A stretch of DNA of 64,000 bases from Hexactinellida sp. DTS-2022 (lineage: Eukaryota > Porifera > Hexactinellida). The translations under genes and the position numbers were made by a program. The notes under the pieces were generated by a model. The model was not told the DNA's origin. It ran no database searches and saw only the letters and a program-made list of their open reading frames with translations. The stretch is taken from positions 15,197,624 to 15,261,623 of the forward strand of contig JAPNXP010000002.1 in NCBI GenBank assembly GCA_028753945.1. The letters are read 5' to 3'. This document shows positions 9,869-22,250 of the stretch, one piece after another (the stretch's first letter is position 1; each line of letters begins with the position of its first letter).

Positions 9869-12628
9869 ATGATAAACCTTCGCAAACAGTTCTCATTCCC
9901 TCAATTCAGATTCCCATGGGTCGAGTCGGATCAGTACGAACAAATGGAAAAGAATCGGGGAAAACCCTTCAGTCACCATACTCAGGACACTCTCATTTCT
10001 GTTGGCTATCCCTGTAGCTATTGTCACGTGGACCATGGGACATACACAGGTTGCAGTATAGAACATGATGTAATGGTAGATGATATAGATATTAGCAAGG
10101 GTATTATATTTCGTAGGAATATCAAGGGAGGTGTTTTGTTTGCTAAAACAGTGACTTTACCGTTTGGGGATGTAAATATGGAATATGATTGGAAGTTAGA
10201 TAAGCCTATAGAATACCCAGACGCAATAGAACAACATCAGTTTCTAACTAAGAGATACACAAGGAACATTGGAATGTTTGATATTAGGGAGCATGCAATC
10301 GATGAGCTATGTGAAGATCTACAGTATAACAGAGAACAGATTATACGGTCAAGTATTGTGGTTGTGTTTGGAAATCGAGACACTCCTTTTAGGAAGTATA
10401 TGGTACACCCAACAGGACCCAATATGGACCGATTGGTAATGAAATCTGTGACATTTCTAGAAAAGAATAATTTCACCGGTTCAGACACAGATTGTACTAT
10501 TTGCGAGCTACCTTACGAAGTTCCAAAAATAGATATTATAAAAGAGGAACAGCTGATTTCTAGAATCAGGTCACTAGATTATATTTCTATCGAAGGAAGA
10601 GATTTGATTGGTTGTAGAACAGATTATAATTATTTTATTTTCGAAGCAAATCCTCCGAATTCTGACGAAACTTTCAAACAAACTCTGAAAGCTATTTTCC
10701 CATCAGAAATACTCTCAGCTGACTTATCACCTCACATTCGAAACGAATCAGCTGTTCTCTTAGAAGGCGGACTTCTATATATAGTCAGTAGACACGGGAG
10801 TTCCCGATTGGCCCTACCAGAGGAACATAAATGGGTCTCTATTATATTCGGGCCACACCCGCGATTCGTTATTTGTGCGAATGAAAAGACAGTTTTCGCA
10901 TGTCAGTTAAAAAACGGAGTTTTGAGTTCGTATGAGAGTTTGTTTCTAGTCAAACAAGACCGGATAATGAGTTTAACTCGGCACCCGATTAACCCGTATA
11001 TATTCGCATTGGCAAGTCTAAGTATGATATTTCTATTGGACACACGGCAGCCTAATATACCCTATTTCAGTATTTGTCCGGAATTAAATGGCCCGATCGA
11101 GTTTCTATTATTACTGCCGTACAAAGATGACGTAGTTAAAGTGTTGGTTGATAACAGAGATGGCGAGGTGAGAATATTCGCATTTAAAGGCGGAATTGGT
11201 TTATCAAAAGAAGAAGCACCGAATCCACTTTACCAAAGTGAAATGTTAATTCAATCCGATTCCCTGTCCGATAATTTGATACTCCTAGCCCCTGAAATAT
11301 ACTTTTCCTGTCGGAAACGTTTCGATACAAATAGTGGAGGTGTGGCCTGTTTGTTTCTACCAAGTCCGAATAGAGAACTAAGTTATAATGTAATTGTAAC
11401 CATATCGGTGTATGGGGACCTTAGTTGGCAACAGTTAATACAAACAGAGGAATTCCCCAAAGGTAATTCTGTGCTAATTAAACCAACAAATGAGGATTAT
11501 AAACAGCTGTTAAATTGGGCGCGTAAAGGTAGGGATCAATATTTTAAGAATTTTAGAATCCAAGAAATATATTTTGATTTCCTGGTTGAATCGATGGAAT
11601 ATTTTTACGCAAATAAAATACTCGAATGGTTTTTTCGCGAGGATGACAAATGCTATACCTGTTATGAAATGGAACTTAAATTTAACACCAAAAACTTCCC
11701 ATCTCTTAGCAAACTACAATTCCAATCTGGATGGCCTAAATACTCAAATTGGGCAAAATGCGATTTCGGTAATCAAATTACATATCTGAGGTATACCAGA
11801 ATATCCTTGAAAGACACAAAACTAACCAAACGAAAAGACAAGCCAGAAAAGAAAATAAGTCATAAGTTAGAAAAGAAAATCGCGAAAAGACATTTAAGGA
11901 AATTGCCAGATACTCGTATGCCACAGAATTGCAGCTGTCAGCTTACTATTGGAGATTTTGTTGAGACTGAAAGGGAACAAGATTCCCTTTCGGAAAATAG
12001 GGAGGAAATCCCAGAGAATTGTTCCGATCTATTTATAGAACTCTGGACAAGCTGGCCAGTCGATACAGGTATGGGAGCGAAACAACCTAGAACTGGAACT
12101 AACAGGTGTTTGGAAGTTATTGAAGAAATTAGCGGATATTTCGAACCAGACAATCAAGAGAAAGAAATTGAGGAATTTATTTGTGACCAAACAAACGATT
12201 TTGACAACATTCCTATAGAGCCGGCTGTTGTTACGATAATCGAAGATAAACACCTCACACCATTCCCGAAAAAAGGCGCCAAGACCAACAAACAAGTAAA
12301 CAACAACATTTCTAAGAACACAAACGTAAACACAAACAAACAAATTGAAACAACAACAACAACAGACAAACAAACGGATTTAGAAATAAATTCAAGTGAA
12401 ACGGATTGGTCAATGGATTGGGCAGATTTCTCAAACGTTTCATTTCCAAACTATGAATCGTTCGTTAATAACGAACCTTCTTTATCACAAATGTCTGCTT
12501 CAGGGGTACAAGAGTCCACCTTACGATCACCGTTCCAAGGAGTGCAGTCTACCCCACAGTCTCAGGCCCTGTCAGAGACAGGGAATACTCCCTCGGGTAA
12601 GAAGGAGAAAAGAAAAATAGGCTTTTGA
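9869..12628 (+). CDS. TAF1C-like RNA polymerase I-specific TBP-associated factor
   Basis: One uninterrupted frame of 919 codons. The middle third (about residues 270-500) looks like a WD/beta-propeller region, with repeated strands such as LLYIVSRHGSSRLAL, HPINPYIFALAS and VLVDNRDGEVRIFAF. A basic Lys-rich patch follows at about residue 655 (LTKRKDKPEKKISHK). Near residue 810 is a Thr/Asn/Gln tract. The tail ends KKEKRKIGF, which resembles the basic Gly-Phe end of animal TAF1C (TAFI110), a subunit of the SL1/TIF-IB complex that recruits Pol I to rDNA promoters in the nucleolus. Overall identity to known TAF1C was not tested and is expected to be low, so the name is tentative. The gene has no introns, in contrast to its neighbours, and lies divergent from the TRAF-like gene. 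Confidence 0.6.
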   Translation: MINLRKQFSFPQFRFPWVESDQYEQMEKNRGKPFSHHTQDTLISVGYPCSYCHVDHGTYTGCSIEHDVMVDDIDISKGIIFRRNIKGGVLFAKTVTLPFGDVNMEYDWKLDKPIEYPDAIEQHQFLTKRYTRNIGMFDIREHAIDELCEDLQYNREQIIRSSIVVVFGNRDTPFRKYMVHPTGPNMDRLVMKSVTFLEKNNFTGSDTDCTICELPYEVPKIDIIKEEQLISRIRSLDYISIEGRDLIGCRTDYNYFIFEANPPNSDETFKQTLKAIFPSEILSADLSPHIRNESAVLLEGGLLYIVSRHGSSRLALPEEHKWVSIIFGPHPRFVICANEKTVFACQLKNGVLSSYESLFLVKQDRIMSLTRHPINPYIFALASLSMIFLLDTRQPNIPYFSICPELNGPIEFLLLLPYKDDVVKVLVDNRDGEVRIFAFKGGIGLSKEEAPNPLYQSEMLIQSDSLSDNLILLAPEIYFSCRKRFDTNSGGVACLFLPSPNRELSYNVIVTISVYGDLSWQQLIQTEEFPKGNSVLIKPTNEDYKQLLNWARKGRDQYFKNFRIQEIYFDFLVESMEYFYANKILEWFFREDDKCYTCYEMELKFNTKNFPSLSKLQFQSGWPKYSNWAKCDFGNQITYLRYTRISLKDTKLTKRKDKPEKKISHKLEKKIAKRHLRKLPDTRMPQNCSCQLTIGDFVETEREQDSLSENREEIPENCSDLFIELWTSWPVDTGMGAKQPRTGTNRCLEVIEEISGYFEPDNQEKEIEEFICDQTNDFDNIPIEPAVVTIIEDKHLTPFPKKGAKTNKQVNNNISKNTNVNTNKQIETTTTTDKQTDLEINSSETDWSMDWADFSNVSFPNYESFVNNEPSLSQMSASGVQESTLRSPFQGVQSTPQSQALSETGNTPSGKKEKRKIGF

Positions 12629-12730
12629 GTTAAAGAAATTAGTATTTGAGTCTTTATTTTAGTAATTCAGTATTTTGGAAAATTGTTGAAAATTCCCTTT
12701 TCATTCATTCATTAAAACTCGTCAATATAG

Positions 12731-12857
12731 AATAGACTCTAGTTAAACACCAGGGGACCGTCGAAATTTGTTCGTATTATCCACAAATTCGCTGAATATT
12801 GTACTCCTTAACCGATATTTCGTCTTATCTGTGTACCTAATTTATGAAATTCTACTG
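12731..12857. repeat. CAGT-type MITE, A/B-like, degraded
   Basis: Contains CACCAGGGGACCGTCGAAAT and ends GAAATTCTACTG. It lies in the gap after the TAF1C-like gene, which otherwise (12629-13093) holds nothing I recognise. Confidence 0.6.
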
Positions 12858-13093
12858 TAAAATTTCTCGTGACAAAATCCTAAATAAGTTATCACTTAAA
12901 CTCTCGTTAAATAACACCTCTATATAAGGAAAATTTCAGGTCCCTTATTAGAGATATTTCTCTATTTATGGGGGACAAATTGAAGTACATAGTATATACC
13001 CCTTTAACAAACAAAACAACAGATATATTAAGATATCGAATAACATCATACAGACACCTCTACCTGAGAACTGTTAATGGAACTATCTTATAA

Positions 13094-16000
13094 TCAGTTC
13101 GGATATCTCTCTACAACCATAGCGTGTCCCTAGATAAATACAAATACAAATAACAGTGGTAACTTATCTATTAAACTCTCGTTAACTTAGTTAATAGTTA
13201 TTAAACCATTCCTTCAAAGCATTTTAATACTCAGTGACACCTGTTAGTAAGAATTTCGACTAGGGCTTACTATAGGCCAACACGTTATTCAATATAAAAA
13301 CTCAACTTCACAAAGATGAATTTTTGATGAAAAAATATAATTCCATAATTCAAGGGGGGGTTACTATTCTAGGAAATACGGTATGCATATTATTGCAATT
13401 TAATGGCGCTTAAATGATAAATAGTTGGCAATTCAAATTCAAGCATCAAATGTATAGAAATATCAACCAAGTAAATTATAAAAATATCAACCAATTAATT
13501 ACAAAAATATCAACCAAAATTAATTTATAAAAATATCAACCAATTAATTAGAGAAATTTCAACCAAGTAAATTATAAAAATATCAACCAATTAATTACAG
13601 AAATATCAACCAAGTAATTACAGTAATATCAACCAAGTAATTACAGTAATATCAACCAAGTAATTACAGTAATATCAACCAAGTAATTACAGTAATATCA
13701 ACCAAGTAATTACAGTAATATCAACCAAGTAATTACAGTAATATCAACCAATTAATTACAGAAATATCAACCAAGTAATTACAGTAATATCAACCAAGTA
13801 ATTACAGTAATATCAACCAAGTAATTACAGTAATATCAACCAAGTAATTACAGTAATATCAACCAAGTAATTACAGTAATATCAACCAATTAATTACAGA
13901 AATATCAACCAAGTAATTACAGTAATATCAACCAAGTAATTACAGTAATATCAACCAATAAATTACAGTAATATCAACCAATAAATTACAGTAATATCAA
14001 CCAATAAATTACAGTAATATCAACCAATAAATTACAGTAATATCAACCAATAAATTACAGTAATATCAACCAATAAATTACAGTAATATCAACCAATAAA
14101 TTACAGTAATATCAACCAATAAATTACAGTAATATCAACCAATAAATTACAGTAATATCAACCAATAAATTACAGAATACACTCACATGTCCGCCAGCAG
14201 CACAGGCTGCAACTAATGCGAATTTCCCGTTTTCCTTTCTGAGCCTATTCGCGGCAGTTGTCACCAGTCTGCAGCCAGTGGCGCCGAACGGGTGTCCCAG
14301 AGAAAGGGACCCTCCCCACAGATTCAGTTTATCCATTGGCAGCTCGCCTACCTAACAATATGGAACTAACTTAGAGTCAGTTCCAGTTATACAACAGTAG
14401 ACTCAGTTATAACATAAGTATGTATTATCCGAGTGTACGTACTAACCGAGTTTACCCTACATAGAAATACATACTGCTTTATAAACTTGGTTAGATAAAT
14501 AAGTACATACTAACCGAGTTTACCCTTCATAGAAATATATACATACTGCTTTATAAACTTAGTTAATAAATAAGTAAACGTACTAACCCAAGGTACGTTA
14601 TAATCGAGTTCTACTATATTTCCCAAATTACCTTTTTCCCTAAGAATGATTTAGCAAAGAAGTCTGAATTCATTGCAGTGAGGTTAGCTAGGATTTGCCC
14701 CGCGAAAGCCTCGTGCAACTCAAACACATCGAAGTCCCCTATGTCCATACCGGAGCGCTTTAGGAGTTTGCTAGTGGCATACGTGGGACCCAATAACAGC
14801 TGGTCCTGGGGGTCCTGGGCCGCGTAACAGAAGTCCCTCAGATAGGCCTTCGGTTTGTAGCCCAGCGCAAGCGCCTTCTCTTCCGTCATTATCAATACAG
14901 CCGACCCACCGTCTGTCTACGCACACACTCGTAAACACAACAACAACAACAACAACAACAGGTAAACAAGTAACAAGTAAACAAACTAGCTAATTAAATA
15001 GCTAACTAACTAACTAACTAACTAAGTAACTAACAAACAAACAAACAAACAAACAAACAAACAAACAAACAAACAAACAAACAAACAAACAAATAAACTA
15101 ACTAACTAATATACAAACAAAATAAACAAACAAACAAATAAACAAACAAACACACAATTAAACTAACTAACTATCAAATAAACAAACAAACAAACAAACA
15201 ACAACCAACCAACCAACCAACCAACCAAACAAACAAACAAACAAGTAAACAAATAAACAAGCTAATACTAATTAACTAACAAATAATAGCAGCACTGCAC
15301 TACTATTTCAATAATAAAACAACAACAACAACAACACCACTAACCAGGAAAGATGCGTTAGCAGGTGTAACAGTCCCGTGTGGCTTTATGAAGGCTGGCT
15401 TGAGTTGTCCTATCTTCTCCAGAGTAGATACTCTTATGCCGTTATCCTTGTCAACAGGTCTGTTTACCCCGGGCACCATCACGGATAGCACGTCGGATAA
15501 GTTCCCCTCCTAACCAACCACACACATATTGTAAGCAGTGGAAAGGTGTTATAATATGGGTAATTAACAGGTAATTAATGTTGAGTTCCTGTAATAACCT
15601 GATAGTACACATATTGTAATATTAATAATTAACGGACACTATTTATGTTCTGTCCTAAATAACAGTTTTGTTAACAAGTGCTTAGGTTGATATAATTGGT
15701 TTCCAGTATTCAGTTCTTATAGATATATAGTTTAGTGTTATTAACTACTGTATTAAGGCTTGACAGTAATATTTAACTAGTACAGTAGAACGTACAAAGG
15801 GTACCGTCAAAATGTGTACTGAAATAGTGAATGTATTATCCAGAAATTAGTATTAACCGTGTTCGTATTAACGAGGTTCTACTATATTTACAAATACAGA
15901 TATATGTATAGTGTATTCGTTGCAGGCCTTAAAGAGAGTTAGTTTACTATTGCTGTTGCCGTTAAATAATATTGTTATTATTGTTGTTCAGTTGTTGTTG

Positions 16001-17926
16001 TTGTTATTATCGTTGTTGTGTTGTTGTTGTTGTTATTGTTATTGTTGTTGTTGTTGTTGACAGGTTAACCTACGTGTTGTGCCTTCTGAGCGAGAGAGTG
16101 GGACCTGAGTGCGTACTCGTCCTGCTGCCTACGCGTTATACCGAAGGCAGCTGCCAATCTGTCTCCGGAGTGTCCCATGGATTCATTGGTTGAGAACTCC
16201 GTTATTCCCGGCAGCTCTAGGCCTATCTTTCCGAGCGCAGAGAAAGCCAGGCTTAGTCGCTTCCCCGTAGACTTAGCCTACACAGATATAGTACAGTATA
16301 TATAGAGAGAGAGAGTGCTATATAGTCAGGTTCTTATTATAAACAGAGAGAGAGTATATATAGTGCTATTCTGTACATATGAACAAAGACAGTATATATA
16401 GAGAGTTATAAAGTCAGTATATATAGAGCAGGACTGCAGGAGATTCCAAAGGCTTTCTAGGGGGTCACGAAATGAATAATTTTGTCGAAGAAAAGTAATG
16501 GTTCATTCATGAAATACAATGTTCACGTAATAGCAAGTCGCATTTTGCATGAAAATTGCTTGCTAATAGGGGAACATAATTAACATTAAATGCTCGCTTG
16601 GGGACTGGAAATAACAAAGTTCCCTTCAAGAGATACATTTGTCACAATATATCACATTTATAAAAGGGAATTGAAATACAAAGTTCGTATTTTAACTATT
16701 GTTTATTTCACACTTGTTCCAAGGGGATTAATCAGAGAATAGGGTATTTAGGAACTGACCTTATTGAACTCTAGGAGTATCTTCCTTAGGGGCCTGGCTA
16801 CCCGGATAGGGACATCTGACATTGTCTCTGTGCCCCCTGCTAGCACGATCTCTGCCTGTCCACTCGTTATTAGCCCTATGCCTACAGAGAGAGAAATACA
16901 GCTGTTATACTAGTAGGGACACCTGGGGGTCAATACATATGTGATAAATGCTAAAATGTGATTAATTGGTTTTGTTGTGGGAATGTTAATCGGGATCTCG
17001 TTAATAGGAACATCAGGGGTCCGTTGTAATATGTTCGTATTATCCGGAATTCGTATTAACCGGAGTCACTTACATGCATTTGTATAGGCTAGGGGAATTA
17101 ACCCTTGTACTCCTTAACCGATATTTCCTTATCCGTGTTCCTACTAACAGAGTCTACTGTAGTTCCCATCAACGATAATGTATTTTATGTATTAACCATA
17201 GTTGAAAGTGTAAACTGCTTCAACACAAATACCGATTTAACCAACCAAATAGTTGTTCAACCGAATATCACCTATTTAGCAATAATATTCAGTCAATTAA
17301 ACTTTTATACTACGGAGTATACTGTAGTAGTAATTACCTACCAGTTAACCTTTATACAAACGAGTCTACTGTAGTACACTTTACCAGTTAGTTAACCTGT
17401 ATACCACTGAGTATACTATAGCATGCTTACCTGTGGTGATGGCCTGATTAGAAGATATGCAAGCCTGCGTGACGGTGTGACAGGGCACCGAGGCGGGCAC
17501 CCCCGCCCCCAGCGCCGCCTCCTTAGCCACGTTAGCAGTGGACACCTCCTGGATAACGCTCCCAAACACCACGTAGTCAATGGCAGCTGCCGGGAACTGG
17601 GTACGCGAGAGTAGGCCCGTAATGGCATTCCTATTGGGCGATATATGTGTAGGGATAATGATATTAGTAATGGGAGATATAACACAACAAATAGGAAAAT
17701 AATAACTTAGAATAAACTGCTAATAAACAACAAAGAAACAAGTACAAACAATAAGCAAACAAGCTAATAATAAACAGATAGACAAACAAACAATCAAACA
17801 AACAATAATAAAACTAACATACAAACAATAAACTTAAACTAACATACTGTACAAACAAATAACTAACATGCAAACTAATAGACAAACAAACAACCAACAT
17901 ACAAACTAATAGACAAACATACATAC

Positions 17927-17964
<38 letters not shown>

Positions 17965-18430
17965 GCTACCTAGCTAGGTCGTGTGGCATAAGGTTCTTAT
18001 ACTCGCTCCCAGAGGTTAGGAAGGGGGTCCTCACTCCCTCCACCAGAACTATGTTCTGTCGCATCGAGAAGTTAGGAATAGGCTGAGTGGAGACTGCTCG
18101 CTTCCAAACTGGAACTATAGATACATTCCTACATAACTAATGACATACTCGGTAACTACAGTAGAACCTCGTTAATACGAACACTATCAGTCCCCTTCAA
18201 AGCCTTTTCTTTACAAATGATATTTGTTAATACAAATTCCGGATAAGGAGAACACATTTTGACGGTCCCCTGGTGTTCCTACTAACGAGGTTCTACTGTA
18301 ATTCAACGGTTATCTAAAAGTATTGGAAGTGAGTTTTCCCCAACATCTCGAAAAAGGTTAATTAAATTATCACAAAATATAGTTGGATATGTAACTTAAG
18401 TTGGTTCTAGATTAGTTCCAATAAAACAAT

Positions 18431-18467
<37 letters not shown>

Positions 18468-18531
18468 TACCGCTTCTGAGTGAGAGAGCTAGTCTCCTGT
18501 TTGTAGGGAGCCCTATTGCTCTGCGGAACAT
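13094..18531 (-). CDS. HADHB: Mitochondrial trifunctional enzyme beta subunit (3-ketoacyl-CoA thiolase)
   Basis: Nine exons join in frame to 458 residues: 18471-18531, 17970-18108, 17431-17630, 16760-16881, 16074-16277, 15345-15509, 14632-14916, 14187-14351 and a 36-base last exon 13094-13129. Exon 1 gives an Arg-rich mitochondrial presequence ([20 protein letters not shown]). The acyl-accepting cysteine is Cys124 ([13 protein letters not shown]). Other thiolase signatures are [40 protein letters not shown] and [17 protein letters not shown]. The enzyme makes the last thiolytic cut of long-chain fatty acid beta-oxidation. The length matches animal HADHB (about 470). Introns hold (CAA)n, (CAAA)n, a 23-bp minisatellite and several MITEs. 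Its usual partner gene HADHA is not in the window. Confidence 0.95.
13450..14175. repeat. 23-bp minisatellite in the last HADHB intron
   Basis: About 30 tandem units of AATTACAGTAATATCAACCA plus AGT, with an AATAA variant taking over in the right third and degraded units at the left edge. It fills most of the intron between HADHB exons 8 and 9 and stops about 11 bases from the exon 8 donor. Confidence 0.95.
14391..14614. repeat. CAGT-type MITE, family H, with internal duplication
   Basis: Starts CAGTAGACTCAGTTATAACA. A block reading ACTAACCGAGTTTACCCTWC, W being A or T, then ATAGAAATA occurs twice inside. It ends in ACGTTATAATCGAGTTCTACT. It lies in an HADHB intron. Confidence 0.7.
14936..15280. 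repeat. (CAA)n, (CAAA)n, (CTAA)n and (CAAC)n simple repeats
   Basis: Nested runs of CAAA, CTAA and CCAA tetramers fill the intron between HADHB exons 6 and 7. Confidence 0.95.
15783..15894. repeat. CAGT-type MITE, family A, shortened
   Basis: Starts CAGTAGAACGTACAAAGGG and ends TAACGAGGTTCTACTA. It lies in an HADHB intron. Confidence 0.65.
16290..16440. repeat. (AG)n/(TATA)-rich tandem block
   Basis: Four related pieces containing AGTATATATAGAGAG alternate with short spacers upstream of HADHB exon 5. Confidence 0.6.
16988..17159. repeat. CAGT-type MITE, family B
   Basis: Shows the GCATTTGTATAGGCTAGGGG core and the right end ACAGAGTCTACTG. It lies in an HADHB intron. Confidence 0.8.
18159..18298. 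repeat. CAGT-type MITE, family A
   Basis: Perfect ends CAGTAGAACCTCGTTA and TAACGAGGTTCTACTG. It lies in HADHB intron 1. Confidence 0.9.
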
Positions 18532-18572
18532 CTGAATAGATAATGCTTATGGAATGGTAATACAAATGTGCT

Positions 18573-18762
18573 ACTTATATATCGGTCTACTTTTCAATGT
18601 AGAAAACCGGGCTATACAAAGTGCCGTACAAACGGTACGGAAATTCCAGAAAATTATACACCCCTTGGAAGCTTTTAGGTAACTTTGAAAAGTGATTTTT
18701 GATGCAAAAAAACACCTTTCCAATGCCTGAAATATTGAAAAGTTGTTGGCCGATATTTAACT
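18573..18762. repeat. MITE family L (ATATCGGCCAACACCTTTT ends)
   Basis: Left end TTATATATCGGTCTACTTTT and right end AAAGTTGTTGGCCGATATTT form inverted repeats. Other copies are near 22157, 51381 and 55182. It lies in the gap between HADHB and ATF6. Confidence 0.6.
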
Positions 18763-18900
18763 AGTGCCAATACCAAATTGAGTATTAGCTAAATTGTATA
18801 AACTCATAACAACCACAATTCTAATTCTACAAATAAACAACAACAACAATAAGAGAGTTATAAGTTATAACAGACAGTATTTAGAGAGCATTTACTGTAG

Positions 18901-21409
18901 CTAATAATTAGAGGGAATAGGAGTTAGAAATTCCTGAAAACCAGTTACAACACAGTCCCATCGCGTCCAGGATAAATAGTTATTTGGTACATAACCATTG
19001 TGGTTTGGAAATATAAGGGACAGCGTTTGATTTGGTGTAGATCGAGATGGCACCCATATGGCATGGTCTAAGGTGACAATAAATAAATTCTGTGGTTTTT
19101 GTTGGAATTCAGGCTGTAAAGAATCGAAAATGAAACTTGTTTCGTTGAGGTATTTATAGTAGAGGGGATTATCATTGGGGGCGACGCGTAACATCATTGG
19201 TCTACTTTTGCTACCCTTGTGGGACTGTGGTAAAGTCAGTTCCTTAGATACAGATTGGTTCCTTAGGAATTGTACGAAATCTGAATGGATTTGTGTCGAG
19301 TTTACTCCGGCCGGCCATTCTTGTTGCGGCAGAGAAATTATTAAATCTTCTGGAATTGTGTAATCCATGGTGTGGTCCGGTATTATCCGGCTCTTGTACG
19401 GCTTTTGATTGGCCGGTATGTCTTCTGTATTTCTGTGTGCGAACTTAGTTTCAGTTTCAGTTGCGAACTTAGTTTCAGTTTCAGTTACGAACTGAGTAGG
19501 CTTATAGATTTTAGGCGAAATTGCAAGTTCGTATTTTTCCCGTTCCCCAGAGAATAACATAAGTCCACTTTTCCATAACTCCTGTACCGGCCCTAGCAAC
19601 CAATCCAGTTCATTTACGGGCTTAGGAATGTAAGGAATGTCGCTGTTGGACGGTAGAGCCTTGAATGGCTCGGAAATAGGCCGAGAAGAGAAAGCTATAA
19701 AAGAGACAAACATCAGGAAACAAACAGAAGCCAGGACCTTAGAAGGCTTAGAGAATTTGGCGAGCCTAGCTTCCAATTTTCTGTTTGTATCTTCTATCTG
19801 GGAAAGACGTCCTAAATATAAATAATAATAAATTAACTCTTTGTTTGTTAGTTAGTTAGTTCGCTAGTTATATAGTTTGTTTGGTTGTTTGTTTGTTAGT
19901 TCGCTAGTAAGTAAGTTAGTTAGCTAGTTAGCTAGCAAGCTAGCTAGTAAGTAAGTTAGTTAGTTAGATAATTAGTTAAGTTAGATAGTAAGTTTGTTTG
20001 TTTGTTCTTCGTTCGCTAGTAAGTAAGTTAGTTAGCTAGTTAGCTAGCAAGCTAGCTAGTAAGCAAGTTAGTTAGTTAGATGATTAGTTAAGTTAGATTG
20101 TTTGTTTGTTTGTTTGTTTGTTCTTCGTTCGTTCGTTTGCTAGTTAGTTAGTTAGTTAGTTAGTCTGCTAATTAGTAAGTTAGCTAGTTAGCTAGTTAGT
20201 CAGTTAGCTATCTACAGTGCAACTTCGATTATCCGGACTCTTCAATTATCCGGACATGGGTCCAAATCCCAATCCTATACTATTATATATAAAATGACCT
20301 CGATTATCCGGACTTTAGCTTATACGGACATTTTCGTTCGGTCCCAATGGTTCCGGATAATCGAGGTTGCACTGTAGTTAGTTAGTTAGTTAGCTAGTTA
20401 GCTAGTTAGTTAGTTAGCTAGTTAGCTAGTTAGTTAGCTGAGGTCGCTCACCCTCCAGAAAGGAGCACTGCTTCTCCAGCTGCACGTTCCTGTCCTGGAG
20501 GCCCCGACAGGTGTCCGCTAGCGCCGACTGCTCCTCCAGCTTCCGCTTCCGGGACTGCAGCGCCGCCTCGCGGTTACGAATCATGCGGTCAGCTTTCTTC
20601 CGGCGCATCTCATCGAGAGAGGGCTTGTTGCTGGCAACCGGCTTCTGAATTGGAATGTTAACCGGAACCTTCTTAGTTTCAGGCTTAGTCACGGATTTGG
20701 AAACTAGTTTTCTACCCTTGCTTTCATTCCCTTTTGTTGTTGTTGTTGTTGTTGTTGTTGTTTCTTGTGCTTTGATCATCTGTTTGAAAGCCGGGTTATT
20801 TGTTTGCGTCAGAACAGTCGTTAGTGCCTTCATGAGTCCATTTGGCAGATTCCCAATCTTTAGTTTGGGCGCCACATCTGTAGTAGGCTTAGAGGGAAGA
20901 GATTGATTGGTCGATTCACAGCTGGAGTAGCCCGAGGTTATATGGGGTGTGATAAAGCGCGATTCCGATTGGTTAGCGGAGTGAGGGGATGAGTCTGAAT
21001 AGTAGTCGGATAGGGAACTGGAGGAGGTGAGAAATTGTGTCGCTTTTTGTCGAGGTGGCTGTAAATACTGCATTTGTTGGGAGTGCAAGGGAATGGGGGA
21101 TAATTCGTGGGTGTCTGGGAAATATTGATTTGAGAACTGTTGTTGTGTTTGGTATGGTTCCATAATGCCGAAAGTTGGTTCCGGATAATGGTACTGGTTA
21201 GGGTCCCAGTTTGCATTGTATTCCCAGGGAGCGTTGTCAGGGAGCTGTAAAGCATTTGATAGAGACTGGGTTTGGAAATCTGAGTTGAATTCTGTTTGTT
21301 TGAAACCAGGAAATTCTTCGATTTCTGCAAAGAAATCTTGATTGTTTTCAAAAAGCAAATCGGAAGTATCGAATGAAACTCCGCTATCAACGTCATTTGA
21401 TTGGTCCAT
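18901..21409 (-). CDS. ATF6: ATF6-type ER membrane bZIP transcription factor
   Basis: Two exons, 20452-21409 and 18901-19811, join in frame within the leucine zipper to give 622 residues. The N-terminal half is acidic and Gln/Ser-rich (activation region) with a Thr run. The bZIP follows at about residues 270-340: basic region ADRMIRNREAALQSRKRK, then heptad leucines. A single membrane helix comes directly after (VLASVCFLMFVSFIAF). The lumenal part contains the ATF6-type stretches LFIVTLDHAIWVPS and YLSWTRWDCVV. This order marks an ER-stress sensor that is cut by S1P/S2P in the Golgi to release the bZIP. A short repeat TETETKFA occurs about three times near the start of the lumenal part. I cannot point to a sure S1P site. 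The intron is filled with GTTA/GCTA repeats and one MITE. Confidence 0.87.
19845..20440. repeat. (GTTA)n/(GCTA)n/(GTTT)n simple repeats in the ATF6 intron
   Basis: Runs of GTTA, GCTA and GTTT tetramers, with one larger duplicated block (about 19905-19990 and 20020-20105), are interrupted by the family I MITE. Confidence 0.9.
20216..20376. repeat. CAGT-type MITE, family I
   Basis: Ends CAGTGCAACTTCGATTATCC and GGATAATCGAGGTTGCACTG are near-perfect inverted repeats. It sits inside the GTTA repeat of the ATF6 intron. Confidence 0.9.
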
Positions 21410-21968
21410 TTAGACCCTATATTCTAGCTAGGATACAAATTAAGAATGCAATTAAGCTTCTTTATGGAACAAGAGACATTTTATAGTTCTGATTATAATA
21501 TGGAACTATAAATAAAGTGATTGCAGAATCAATTTACGTCAAACATTATGCGTCACATAAATTGCTTGCTTAACTTGTAATAAATTATCCGTAATTATTT
21601 CCGTAATTAAACTACAGTCTACTCCGCAAAATGAGAAATATTAGTTCCATAAGTTAGTTCCAATTACCGGTGTACAAATTCCCAAAGTCACAAATCTACA
21701 GGAAAGTACGTACTGTCACCAATATTATAGCTAAACTTAATTTACTTCCAATTTGTTCTATATTATATATGAACCTAATGACTGATTCGAGATAAAAATA
21801 GTCATGCAAATTTTGCTAATAAAAAAGAATAAAGGAATTATAAACCATAAAGAACATACCTTTATTTGAATAAATTATTTCCAATACGATTTATATTAAG
21901 TTCATGGTTATATGAACACGGTTAATACATGGTGACTCCTGTTAATACGAATTTCGGATATGGAATTA

Positions 21969-22152
21969 CAGTTGACTCCGCTTAATAGGGTCAGTTTTGT
22001 TCCAAGGTAGTTTGACCCCATTAAGCCGAGAAATCAAATAACCGAAAATATTTTGAGTTAAACTGTAATTCCGTCCTATAAATCCTGTGAAATTTTGACC
22101 CGATTAAGCATGAAATCTATTAACCGGTGGCTCTATTAAGCGGAGTATACTG
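21969..22152. repeat. CAGT-type MITE, family C
   Basis: Ends CAGTTGACTCCGCTTAATAG and TTAAGCGGAGTATACTG. It lies between ATF6 and the MAK-type kinase. Confidence 0.85.
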
Positions 22153-22156
22153 TAGT

Positions 22157-22250
22157 TATTTCGGTCAACACCTTTTCTAATATTTAAAGCATTAAAAAAC
22201 AATGTCATTTTAACATCACAAATATATTGAAAAGGCGTTGACTGATATAT
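22157..22250. repeat. MITE family L
   Basis: TTTCGGTCAACACCTTTTCT at the left and AAAAGGCGTTGACTGATATA at the right. It directly follows the family C element. Confidence 0.6.

Noticed and set aside
13450-14175. CRISPR-like array of 23-bp units
   Set aside because: The units are contiguous without unique spacers and lie in an animal-type intron; it is a minisatellite.
15972-16193. 73-codon plus-strand frame
   Set aside because: It is antisense to HADHB exon 5 and begins in a GTT repeat.
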